Source: Phycomyces nitens
Lineage: Eukaryota > Mucoromycota > Mucoromycetes > Mucorales > Phycomycetaceae
Length of the DNA stretch: 64,000 bases
Direction: 5' to 3'
NCBI GenBank assembly: GCA_022702545.1
Contig: JAHRBC010000003.1
Location: 4,092,001-4,156,000 of the forward strand
Below the pieces are notes generated by a model. That model was not told the DNA's origin. It did no database searches and was given only the letters and a program-made list of their open reading frames with translations. Below, in pieces: positions 43,625 to 54,572 of this stretch (positions are counted from its first letter, which is position 1; each line of letters begins with the position of its first letter). The translations under genes and the position numbers were made by a program.

Positions 43625-45448
43625 ATGCTTTTATCTGAGCTTCCTCAAGAAATCATTGAAAAATTCGCGGGTTTTCTTTCCCCTGAAGACAAGACATCTT
43701 GTTCTTTGGTGTGCAAGTCATGGAAAGGCGTTTTCCAGGATAGCATGCACTCTGAAATATTCATAAAATACCAAGACACTTTACAGCGCCTTGTTAACTC
43801 GGGTCAAAATAATCAACACACGTATCAACAATTTGGACACCTTGCACAGTATCTGCACATTGATATATTTTTGGATATGACAGACGAAGAACTCTATGTA
43901 CTACAGAATACCTTTCCAAATATAAAGTATCTTTATATAAACAACTTTTTAGACCCTGATAACTTTGGAAACACGGCTGATTGGCACCGCTGGAGATCAC
44001 TTACGGAACTTTACATTCATTTTGATGATTCATCTATACCTGACGCAGATAATGCACTTATTAAGATAATCCTGTGCTTACCCCTTCTGAGACGACTCGA
44101 GATTTTCCATAAACGTTATCAGCGAATACAGACAGCATTCTCAATCGACGACTTTGAAAGCATTCACTCAAATCTAAAGCACCTCGAACATTTGAAATTA
44201 AGATCAAATCTTTTGGTCCTTTCTGAAACTGACCTTGAACATATAACAAAAGTATCACCGGCAAAAAATATGGGAAGCTTGACCATAACTTCCGAAAAGA
44301 CAGATCATCGCTGGCTGTGCTATTTCGCTCGTAAATACCCCAATCTACACACACTCGACTTCAATACATCAAATCGCCTGATCGAGATTGAAAAAATAAA
44401 GGACGATGCAATAGCATTATTCGACAAGACACCCTTGCCGTTTCAACACCTAAAAAAATTAAATCTTGAATATAACAATTGCTTTGGAAACGAAGCTCTA
44501 TATTTTTGGGACATGATCAACTCTCACAAGATACCGTTAATATATATATCGATATCCATCAAAGTACCTTTTATCCATTTCAATTTTCCCTATAATATCG
44601 ACGATATTCCGCAGCTGGTCGCAGAGCTCTATCTAGCAAAGTTCTCAGATACCATCAAATCATTTTCTGTTAAATCCAACGAGAGAAGAATGGCACCATT
44701 AGACTTGATGAAGGTGAAGGACAGCCTTTACAATTTGGTAGAGTTGAATCTCAAAATTGTAACCGCACCGATTGAATTGGACACCCTTTTCGACGCAGCA
44801 CCTCACTTGAAATCAGTTCTTCTCCTCTTCGCAAATGTCAAAGTCAAAGATGAACTTTACAACACAAAAAGATTTGGAATTCAGTCATTCAAAATAAGAT
44901 CAGCAGAAATGACATCAGATGCTCTCCGGTTTCTATCGTTTCACTGCAGAAGCCTGAATGTGTTGAGCTTGGCTGATGTAGTAGTATCCGGAAAATATTC
45001 GGCGCCTGGGTGTCAGTTTATCGATATGACTTATACTCGCTTAAAGTCATTGAATATCGAAAACGCGAATTTCATTATAAGTGATACCAAGCAGTGTCCA
45101 GAAAATTTGAATCTGACTCTTATCACTCGACCACTCGACGATATTCCTCCGAAACAGGATTATGATCCTATAGTGCTACCGATTGTTATTGGAGGTACAT
45201 CTATCAACGCTTGTTATCATTGGTTTTTTAAAGACGCTTCCAGCACTATGAGGCGCATTTCAACAGCACGAGGAGCACGTATCGAGAAATTCATGTCAAA
45301 CTTTGAGGAAAACAAGGTTATTGCAATGAATAGAGCTCTTTATCCACAAAGAAAAAATCCAGGCATTAATTGGAACAAAAACTGTGTGTTTGGATATACA
45401 AAGATAAAGTTTGGCTTTGTAAACGATTGTAATATTGCAATATTCTAA
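43625..45448 (+). CDS. F-box/LRR-like protein, paralogue D
   Basis: Intronless, 607 residues, and the only intact family member on the plus strand. F-box LSELPQEIIEKFAGFLSPED then SCSLVCKSWKGVFQ; repeat-like LPLLRRLEI, NLKHLEHLKLRSN, RWLCYFARKYPNLHTLDF, LYNLVELNLKIV; marks CQFIDMTYTRL, DDIPPKQDYDP, FMSNFEENKVIAMN and VFGYTKIKFGFV. The opposite orientation argues against simple tandem duplication alone. Function beyond a predicted SCF adaptor is unknown. Confidence 0.87.
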   Translation: MLLSELPQEIIEKFAGFLSPEDKTSCSLVCKSWKGVFQDSMHSEIFIKYQDTLQRLVNSGQNNQHTYQQFGHLAQYLHIDIFLDMTDEELYVLQNTFPNIKYLYINNFLDPDNFGNTADWHRWRSLTELYIHFDDSSIPDADNALIKIILCLPLLRRLEIFHKRYQRIQTAFSIDDFESIHSNLKHLEHLKLRSNLLVLSETDLEHITKVSPAKNMGSLTITSEKTDHRWLCYFARKYPNLHTLDFNTSNRLIEIEKIKDDAIALFDKTPLPFQHLKKLNLEYNNCFGNEALYFWDMINSHKIPLIYISISIKVPFIHFNFPYNIDDIPQLVAELYLAKFSDTIKSFSVKSNERRMAPLDLMKVKDSLYNLVELNLKIVTAPIELDTLFDAAPHLKSVLLLFANVKVKDELYNTKRFGIQSFKIRSAEMTSDALRFLSFHCRSLNVLSLADVVVSGKYSAPGCQFIDMTYTRLKSLNIENANFIISDTKQCPENLNLTLITRPLDDIPPKQDYDPIVLPIVIGGTSINACYHWFFKDASSTMRRISTARGARIEKFMSNFEENKVIAMNRALYPQRKNPGINWNKNCVFGYTKIKFGFVNDCNIAIF

Positions 45449-45688
45449 TTCTTAATCATTCGTAAATAAAAGATATAAATCTCAATTCACCTTTTTTTCT
45501 ATATTTACTCTCAAGAGGTTATTTTGAGTACATACTGGTCAAGAACATCTTTAAGCTAGCCAATCTACTATAAATATATATATGCTTTCTTGTTTCTTAA
45601 ACGTAAATATTGAAATAAAACAACAAAGATTAGCCAATATTTATCGACACAGAGAAATTAGTTGATATATATATGAACCAATAGATAT

Positions 45689-45965
45689 TGATATGGTTTT
45701 TTTAGTATCTTGAAAGGAAATATGAATACTGTGAGTGCTTTTATTTTTTTAAAAGAAAGAATATTATGATTGCTTGTATTCTATTATTCAAATTCCCTTG
45801 TAAGTAAAAGCCCTTGTCGTATAATGGTTAGTTATAACTGTAGCAGTGTAAAGTGTACATATGACATGTAACTATTGAGGTATTATCTTGCCGTGTATTT
45901 AGAGGTAGTAACCGGGGATCGGTTGTGGAGTATATATTTTGCTCACCTGTGGTGTATATATCACA
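45689..45965 (-). repeat. LTR-like repeat, copy E (solo)
   Basis: A stand-alone relative of copies B and C on the minus strand. It starts TGTGATATATACACC, contains GATCCCCGGTTACTACCTC and CTACAGTTATAAC, and ends with ACCATATCA. No internal region adjoins, as expected of a solo LTR. No clear flanking duplication was found. Confidence 0.55.
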
Positions 45966-46228
45966 TACTTGATTAATTTACTGTGAAGAGTCGTGTACAT
46001 GTTAACTTTGTCTAGTATGATACTTTAAGCATTGTTAATTTTTATATCAAACTACACAAAGTACGTAAATAAATACAATTTTTTTAAAACTTAATAAGTC
46101 TTTTAACTTTGGAGCATTCTGATGTTATTTTGGAGCAATAAACCAAAACACTATGTTATTGTATGACCTTTTTAAAAGTATAAAAAAAAAGGCTGCTACT
46201 ATTTTCCCGTACCACTGTTTTACATGAG

Positions 46229-46950
46229 AAAATGGTAAATGGCATTAAGAAATACAATATTGACCAAGAGTTTGATATTGGTTAGTTCTTTTTTTTAGCT
46301 AGAATAGTCAAGGATGAAGTTAAAATGGCTCTTTTGCAAGAGCCAAGTATTTAGATATATTGCTGAACCTTACAAAAATAAATACAAGAGAGAATCTTTA
46401 AGACATTAAAGGAATCTTACATAGACAATGATGGATCTGAAAAATACTGCCTGCATACCTATATCAGCCCAGGAATCTTGTACCTGTTTTCACGGATGAG
46501 CAAAGTAATCTAGGCGATTAACAAAGAAAAAGGCTCAGGAAAAGCACTTGATCTTATTTCCGTTGGAGCATCACAAAATAGAACTTTATTGTTTTGTCTG
46601 ATGAATCCCATTTTTAAGCTTCAGACGAGTGATAGGCAGTCGAGAGTCCTTTGGCGAAGCAATACTGGTTTCCTCTTTATTTTTATCTTTTAACTATGAA
46701 GTTTAGGGATGGAGTCTTGAAAGGTTTGAGATTATTTTTATGGCCTTGTCTGAAATCTATATTTTGTGCCAGGAAAGATGTATTCCGAAAAGTATATCCA
46801 GATGTTTGAAGAGAGAGATATCCTCTGTCTTTCTTTCTTTATTTTGCTAGATTTGAACAGAAAATCTAGTATGTGGAAAAAAAAACAGCAAAAGCTGAAA
46901 CTTTTTTTTCCTGCCTAACTTTCTCAAAACCCTAACTTATGTTTGAAGTT
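46229..46950 (+). pseudogene. decayed Tc1/mariner transposase, family Z
   Basis: The plus strand across frames shows ARIVKDEVKMALLQEPS, ESYIDNDGSEKYC, FKLQTSDRQSRVLWRSNTGF (the SDES..., DGR.RVWR block) and LYFVPGKMYSEKYIQMFEER (normally GPL...GKMdsekY). Many stops. It differs from families X and Y in wording and was not seen elsewhere in the window. Confidence 0.5.
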
Positions 46951-47266
46951 ATCTCGATAAAGCTTGGTTAATATGAACCAAGCAATAGCAATTTTCAACA
47001 GTTGTCTAGAAATATTAATGAATATACATTATATAAACCTATTACTGCCAGATCCATTGCACTTCATTTTATTTGATACAAAAAATACGTGCTGTAAAAT
47101 CTTGATATATTATTAGAAAGACTTTATTATTATTATTATTATCATTCTCTCTCCTTCAATATATAAACTATAGCTTCATACACTTGTTTTTGTATTTGCT
47201 TTATTTGTGCTGTTCTAGTGGTATAATATCCGATGCTATAATCTTTTTACAATAAAATATCTGGAT
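46951..47266. other. AT-rich flank of MID1
   Basis: About 315 bases with an ATT microsatellite (47125-47145). Probably 3' untranslated sequence of MID1; nothing else seen. Confidence 0.4.
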
Positions 47267-48912
47267 CTATATGCTCCACCAAGCTATCCAGAAGAAACCT
47301 ACAAACGCCAACAGTTTCGAAACCTTTGTATTTATAGCTTCACTAATGAGCAAGAGTGTGGTGTCAAGCCCGTTGCGGTTACATGTTGGATTGTTGATAT
47401 CATATGTAAATGTTGTATCGTTGGCGCTGAGTGCTCCACTTTGCCAATAACCATACTGATATACTGCCAAATCCCCAATAGGACAATTGAATTGTAAGAA
47501 TGGAGGACAGCTCTGAACCACACGATAGCACAGATCGATACATGGAAGTAGCTCAACCCATGAACCAGGCGTCATATTTTCATCAATCCAAGGATTACGG
47601 GATCGATTTGTAGGAACTGATCTGACTGAAACGGCGGGAGATTGTCCATTGGCTTGTGTTCCAGGTACAGTAGATAGACTAGAAGTACAGCGAGGGATTG
47701 TGACAGAGCAAAGCCAACGCTTGTAATCCATATAACAATCGTTACAATTACGTACAAGAGAATACTGGGTTTTTTCACAGTTGAATTGAGACAGTGCAGT
47801 TCCAAAAGGGTCAAATGTCGTTTTTGCTTGAGCATCATAGTTACTAGCAATATCCAATGTATCAAGACCAACTGCTAGCCCGACAGGAACACTGTATGCA
47901 ACCTGATCGCAAAAGTCAAGGTTATATACCAGGCGACAGTTTGAATCTGTATTTTCGCCATGAATTGGTTAGTCGATGTTTGGCTCTGGATAAAGATGTA
48001 TATGCTTGCCTAGTGATTTTGTCTGGATTTCTACAGGAGGTCCGAATGCCAGCTGTCCATCTTGAGTTTGCAAGAGGTATGCTATATATCCAGTGCTTTC
48101 TGTTAAACCCGAAACATAGAGTTGCTGCCGTGCTGCTATGCTTGGCCCACGGCTGGTCAAGGTTGTGTTGAGATTATAGTTTGTGATTTGGTAGGGTTTA
48201 ATGGCACAAAGAGAATACATGAGTTCTTTCGGTACATTCCCGGCTAGAATAAGTGATACATTAGGAGCTGTTGGGGTCTCGTAAGGAGAAGTAAGAAAGA
48301 GTGCATGAGTTGTGTCTGTATCGTCTAGGATCATGGCGGGTTCACCAAGGGAACCTGTCAATAATGGGGGATGCATCCAGTCTAATGAGGTGTTATCAGT
48401 GCCATGTCCAAATGTGAATTCGTTTGCTTACGTTGAGTAGATATTCCAATCTCGAATGTCCAATTGCCTGACCAATGGCTATTCAAGGTCGGTGCCACTA
48501 CACCGATCCATATTCTGGGAAATGTAGAATCTCCTTCCCATGCCGTTCTTCCGCCAAACGATCCATTTACAGGTATCCCATTGCTTGGGCCGGGAAGTGT
48601 ATTATCGCTCGACAAGGATAAAAAGACATCCAGAGAAGGCACTTGGCCTTGGTAGTGTGCAGGAGGAGTTGGTTGGGTGCAGCTGGTAAGGGTCAAGTAA
48701 ATTGGCGTAATGTCTCTCTTGGAAAAAGAATCGGTGTTTGACAATGCAAGAATGGTCGCCGTTTCGACGGGGAAATAGAAATGCTGTAGATCTCCCGAGT
48801 CAATTGATAATGATATGGTTTGAGTGTTGTTTAGTTGGATGGTAATTGGTGCCTGAGCAAAGACATTGGCTAGAAACAAGGATAATAGGAGACCAAGAAC
48901 ATGCATGGCCAA
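47267..48912 (-). CDS. MID1: Mid1-like stretch-activated Ca2+ channel subunit
   Basis: Exons 48912-48432, 48381-48010 and 47946-47267 give about 510 residues. An N-terminal signal peptide (VLGLLLSLFLANVFAQA) is followed by an extracellular region with several N-glycosylation sequons. Then comes the Cys-rich Mid1 core: CRLVYNLDFCDQVAYSVPV, CEKTQYSLVRNCNDCYMDYK, CIDLCYRVVQSCPPFLQFNC. The C-terminus ends in a hydrophobic stretch (LLAFVGFFWIAWWSI) that could anchor it in the membrane. In yeast, Mid1 partners the channel Cch1 for Ca2+ entry during mating and stress. Intron 2 uses a GC donor (GCAAGC at 48009-48004), needed to reach the conserved CRLVYNLDFC block in frame. Confidence 0.88.
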
Positions 48913-49130
48913 ATCACAAAGTCACAAGAATGAGATTCGACTGGACATTGCCTTGTACCCAACGCTTGGACGTTCCTTGGAATATGGACACTGTGCACCT
49001 TTGCGGAAATCCAAAAGCTAGAGAGAGTCTGGTGTGTCGTCACAGACGAGGGCCAATCACTGCCGATCTTATGGAAAAGGCCGAATCGCAGCAAGGCACG
49101 CGTTACTCTTTCTCCACTTCATCGGCCATC

Positions 49131-49954
49131 ATGCGGCAAGCATTCCTTCCATTACTCGTCCTTATTCTCGGTGTCCTTACTGTCGTAAAGGCTGTCAAAT
49201 TTGATCTGGTTGCAGTCACTCCTGACCGTGCCAAGGAGAATAAGAGATGTCTTTCTCAGTATGTCCCCAAAGACACCATGATTCTGGCTACAGTCCGTAT
49301 TGGACAAGGCTACAACCAGCGTGTAGACCTCGAGGTAAATGATTGGCATTGCGCTTGGCTACCCAGACATCCTTACCGAGACCTTGTCGACAAAGATTGC
49401 AGATGACAGCCCCACTCCCACCGTTTATGTGTCCAAGAAAGACATATCAAATGAACTCCGCAATGCCTTCAATACTCATTCGGATGGTGTAGTCAGCATT
49501 TGCTTTACTAATTCTCTTTCTGAAGGTAAATAACCTCGTCGAGATTATATCTAGCTCATTCCCTTGATAGGTTTCCATGAGTCCCCCGAATATCTTCGCA
49601 CTGTCGACCTCGATTTCAATGTCGGTGCCGAGGCTATGGATTTCGAAAAGATCGCCAAGGCTGAAAAACTTAACCCCCTCGAGTTGGAACTTCGTAAGCT
49701 CGAGACTGTAGTTAAGGAGATTGTGGATGAAATGAACTACCTAAAGAGACGCGAGGCCCGTATGAGAGATACCAATGGTATGTTTTGCCTCTATTTATTA
49801 CCATGACAGGGTTACTGATACTTGTTGTATAGAATCTACCAACAACCGTGTCAAATGGTTCAGTATACTGTCTCTGTTCACCCTTATTGGATTGGGCACC
49901 TGGCAAATCCTCTACCTTCGTCGCTTCTTCAAGAGAAAGAGACTTATTGACTAA
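49131..49954 (+). CDS. ERV25: p24-family cargo receptor (Erv25/p24-delta type)
   Basis: Exons 49131-49334, 49396-49525, 49571-49777 and 49833-49954 give about 220 residues. The layout is standard for EMP24/gp25L proteins: signal peptide ([17 protein letters not shown]), GOLD domain with paired Cys (RCLSQY and VSICFTNS), coiled coil ([20 protein letters not shown] then [18 protein letters not shown]), one TM segment ([19 protein letters not shown]) and the short tail [13 protein letters not shown] with FF (COPII) and basic (COPI) signals. It cycles between ER and Golgi and recruits cargo, including GPI-anchored proteins. The ATG at 49131 gives the signal peptide; an in-frame one at 48846 would not. 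It is divergent from MID1, about 220 bases away. Confidence 0.9.
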
Positions 49955-50120
49955 ATCTTTTACTAGTCGACACAAACAAACAAAAAAAAACAGCAACAAA
50001 AAGACGTTCTTTATAGAAGATTCTATTAAGCATAATAAGCAAGTATTGATGGATTGAAAATGAACAGTGAGCTTTGTGTTTGAATATGAGGGGCAATATT
50101 TTATTGTGCGATATTTATGA

Positions 50121-51551
50121 TTAGGCAATGGTCTTGCACACTTGCAGCAATGCTTTTGAGGCCTTTTCAAAGTCATCAAGCTCAACATAGACTTGAGCGC
50201 AGAGGCGTGCCCACCAGATGCCATTGTGCTTAAAAACTGAGGCCATGGTGTTGTGCTTGTAAATAAGTTCGCTGGTGAAGTTGGCAATAACCTCGACAAC
50301 AGGTTTTGTTGTCTCGAAAGGAAGGCGTACATTGACCATTGCAACAGTCAGGGTCTTGGCTTTGTTCTCCATGACTTCTGTACCAAGAATCTTGGCAGCC
50401 AAAGCACCGCCCTTGACAGCCAAATCATTACAGTATTTCATGATTGCATCTTCACCACCAAGCGACTGGCGATAATCCAGAGCTACAGAAATCATCGTTT
50501 ATTATGTTTAGATACATTAGCTATTACTATTATTATTATTATTATTTTACCTGCATTGGCACACAGGTAGTTGTTACAGTCAATGGTGGTAGAGACACCT
50601 CCAAACTCGCTTTGGAAAGAGGAAGTGTCCTGTGCAGAGACATGGTGCACATATCTGGCATTGATTGTCAGGGGATGAATATGGCCTTGGTTACGCTTAG
50701 CCACATAAAGTACTGCACATCCACGGGGCATAAACAGCCACTTGTGACAGTTTGCAAAGAAGAAGTCGGCATCCAATGCTGTCAAATCTAAAGGAATTTG
50801 GCCTTTGAACAAGTATGAGTAACAGGATGCCTTGACTCAAATAATCATAAATGCCAACACTTACCAATAGTATGGGCACCATCAACCATGGAAAGAATGC
50901 CATAGCTCTGGACAAGTTTGGTGACAGCCTTGTAGGGGAACAAGACTCCAGGAATAGAAACCAAAGCGTCCATTAAACAGAGTCGCAAACGACCGTCACC
51001 TTTAGCCTGCTCTTTTTCAATTGTCTCCTTTGTCAATTGAATGATCTCTTCATCACTCATTGGGTAATTGAGGGTGATCTTGACCAACTTGACATTTTTG
51101 GTGTCCTTTATATACTCTTCGGCACGATCAACGGCATTATAAGCAGTCGAATACTAGAAATGTAAATGTAAATGTAAACAGCAGGACAATCAATGGCGAG
51201 AGGAAAAAAGATACTTGCACACAAAATTTTTTCTCCTTTCTCAAAAGGAAGACTACGTAGGACAGTGCTAGCAGCACTTGATGCGTTTTGTGAATATACA
51301 ATATCATTGCTGTCACAGTGCACAAGAGAAGCAATTCTTTCCAGGTTCTGCTTAAGAAGAGGTAAGATCTCTAGGCGGAACCATCGATCTGGCTGCTCTT
51401 CGCTCTTATCCTGGTATCCGCGCATAACGTCGCGCACCACGCGAGGGAATGTACCATAGGATCCATGATTGGTTGGAATATATTTGGATTCGAGTAGAAA
51501 GTCCTTGCGAAGACTGTGTCCAAGGGTTTTTTGAGGAGTGCTGGAAGACAT
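50121..51551 (-). CDS. PLP-dependent aminotransferase class V (isopenicillin-N-epimerase-like)
   Basis: Exons 51551-51219, 51153-50865, 50802-50551 and 50482-50121 give about 411 residues. Visible family marks are [20 protein letters not shown] at the N-terminus, [13 protein letters not shown] (cofactor phosphate side), [16 protein letters not shown] (Asp-Gly-Ala-His), [18 protein letters not shown] (the Lys of HKW should bind PLP) and a C-terminal [18 protein letters not shown] domain. Enzymes of this group include epimerases, cysteine desulfurase-like and ergothioneine-pathway lyases; the substrate cannot be told. Intron 1 appears to have a GC donor (GCAAGT at 51218-51213). No signal peptide is seen. 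Confidence 0.82.
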
Positions 51552-54500
51552 ATTCAAAATTATTATTATTATTTCTTAAAGAAATAACAATAAATATGTA
51601 TCTAGGGATTTCGGGCTTCTTGTAAACAACTTCTTTATAAAAACTCCGGGAGAAAATGAAGTGACTGCCTCGTTGCAGTTTGATAAAGAGTGAGTCAATG
51701 GAAAATGAATCAATGCATGTGTGAATATTGCCTGACAGGACCTACATTGGGCAAGAAGTAGTACAAACAGAGGTTATGGGCATCAAAGTGACTCATCATT
51801 CTACCAATTTCTCACGATTGTTATTAAAAATGATGAAGAAAAAACCAAATATTCGGAATGACAGTTGGCGGTAATTTGGTTATTTTCATCTAAAAAGATG
51901 GATGATCTTGAAGAGATTTCAATATGCTAGATCTTTGGCGGAGAGCAATATTGATTTCATTGGAGTTTGAGCAAGATATTCTATAGATATTAATAATCTC
52001 TGTCTATTTGATTTATGAATTCTATATTATAGAGTTACTCGTCTAAAAGTATTATCTTACAAGAGATTCTTTTTGTCAGTATCCTACCATTTAAATGCTT
52101 TAAATGACATTTAACCCCATTGTACATATCTCAACATGACTAACATGACCAATAGGGTAAATATCGACTATATATTCAAAGTTGGACAAGGATATTCTTG
52201 CCAACCTATAAACCATTCAATATCTAGGGAAATCTACTGGTTGTAAGGCTGCTTTGAGCCTGTTCTTGTCCATCATAAATAATCAGGAAAAAGCATGTCG
52301 ATTACTGGGTCAACAAAAAGAGGCCATTGCTCGGTGTAGGACAAATCGAATCAATGTTACAATCAGTCATATATATATATATATAGGCATCTCACTGGTT
52401 ATAATTATTTGATCTTGGCAAGTACAGACGATTCATTAGCATTTACTTGCCAATATTTCAAATTGCCATTAAGAAACAGTTTCGATGTTAATTGGCCCAT
52501 GACTCAAAGGACTTTTTGTACAAGTTCACCAGAAATAATAATTAAGGAATTGTTTTTGGAGTAGCCTCTTTACTCATACCAATTTATTAATGGATATTTT
52601 GTGAGATCTAAATGATGAGATAATATATTTTTATAGTATAATTTTCTCCACACTTTTGATAAATTAATTACTTGTGATGATTATGTACAATCATTGACCA
52701 AGAAAAAACAGCCAATATTTGGGCCTTTGACCTCTTGATCTTTATGAATTATCAAGCCACGGTGTATCCAATAAGCCAAATATTTCATTTCACTCATCTC
52801 AATAATAAGTTTTTTTTTACTATATTTGCTTTTATAAATTCTTATCACAACCACCCTATATTCTGTATAATTCTTACATTAGAAACTACCCCAGATACAG
52901 CATTTGTTAATAGCCTGACATGGTACAGTAATACCAGTTAATATTCTTCTTTGTGATATTCATACTGCTTAGTGTGACTCTTGATGATATTAATTCTAGT
53001 TAGACTGATTTCTTGGTTAGAAAATATATATAATAGCATAAAGGATGCCGTTGTTGTTTATTACAAGGTTTATCAGCCATAATCTAGGCCAACAATAAAA
53101 AGGGGCTTGTGCTCAAACTATAAGAGTATAATGGTATTATACTTATTTGCAAGGTCATGAGTAGCTTATAAACGCCTTTATTGATTAATAGTTTTCTCCA
53201 AATATAAACGCATAAACTGAACTGCTGTATGAACATCTCATAAGTAATACTCCAATAAGATACCTCTTTTAAGCTTTATCTCTTTTAATCTCCTAAATTC
53301 TCGTGCCATCCTTTTGGTTGATTTTTTCAGATTTTAAAGACTAAATGAGTTGGTCAAAAGAAGAAGAAAAAGGCAGAGCTGGTTAATAGATGTATATTTA
53401 AATGGTCATTAAACCATTGCAGACACTAATTGGCCTTTTTTTTGATAATGTCTTTACTACAGAATATGTTGACTATAAACATCTTGACTTTCAAAGGAAT
53501 ATCAGGCCCTTTTTTTATATTTCACTTTATATTATTATTATTATTATTTATTAAATAAGCAATGTGATACATATGAATAATTCTTTTATTCATATTTTAT
53601 ATTAAGAGGTCTGGTCGAGTGGATACTTGCAAACAATTGTTTTCTATAAAAAAATAAACAAACTTGGGCTTTTGTTTGAGGTTCTTGACCAATTCAAGAT
53701 TGAATACAAGCTAGGACAACTATTGACAATTGGATTCTAAAAAAGACTCATTAAAGAATACCGGTTTGAATAATGTGACATCAAGACAACTTTTTTCTTC
53801 TTCTTCAAAAAAGACCATTGTGGTTGTACTTTTTGTATTCAATTTTTGAAAGATTGGTTGAATTCAGATGGACCAAATAAGCAGAAAACAATTCTCCTAT
53901 CCTAATAGACAGCTGATTATCTAAAACACATATTATATATTATATTTTTTTTAAAAAAAAAACAGTGTATAAAATCAGGGAACAATTACTGGTCTTTGGC
54001 TGTTTTGGGGCAATTGGAACGTGGGATCTCCACCAAGATTCTTGAGCTACCCGTCCACAACACAACAGCTTGCAAGGTCGACCCTTTGTCTTAATGACAT
54101 TCCAACACATGGCAAAGACCGGGTCTGCTGTTTCTCATCTGGATTTATGGTGATAGACGATCGGACGAGCCAACTCCACGTGGAAACAGCAGCCCAAACT
54201 CATAATTTGTATCCCATCTAATCTCAGTTTGTGCCGCTCTTAAACAAAGTGTCCCAAATGTGGGTTTAGAAGCAATCAGGCTTCTCTTTCTTTTTCTCTT
54301 TATAGAAGCCCTGGTCCAGAGAAGCAATGGGATCCAATAAGTGTCAAATAGGCTATTTTAATTGGAAAATCATGGTAACCATGGAAACAAACTTTGTACA
54401 TTGGCCATGAGTGCACCTGGATTTCAAGAGGCGAAATGACCACCAAATGCGGACGCCTCTCACATTGTCTGCTGTCACGGGATAGTTTGCTTGATTGAGA

Positions 54501-54572
54501 AAGAAAAGAATGGGCAAAGATCAAACATTTTCTAAGTTTTTGTGCTTTTTCCTATACTCATTCCAATTCAAC
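51552..54572. other. 3-kb AT-rich intergenic region
   Basis: The longest gene-free stretch among the conserved right-hand genes. It contains ATT runs (53530-53550), TATA runs (52370-52384) and no open frame above about 68 codons with recognisable content. It may hold old element debris, but no motif was convincing. The last 500 bases (54000-54570), less AT-rich, probably hold the promoter of the kinase gene. Confidence 0.4.

Noticed and set aside
51552..54000. Transposase-like phrases in the 3-kb gap
   Set aside because: Only short, isolated resemblances were found, with no ordered set of motifs, so no element is claimed.
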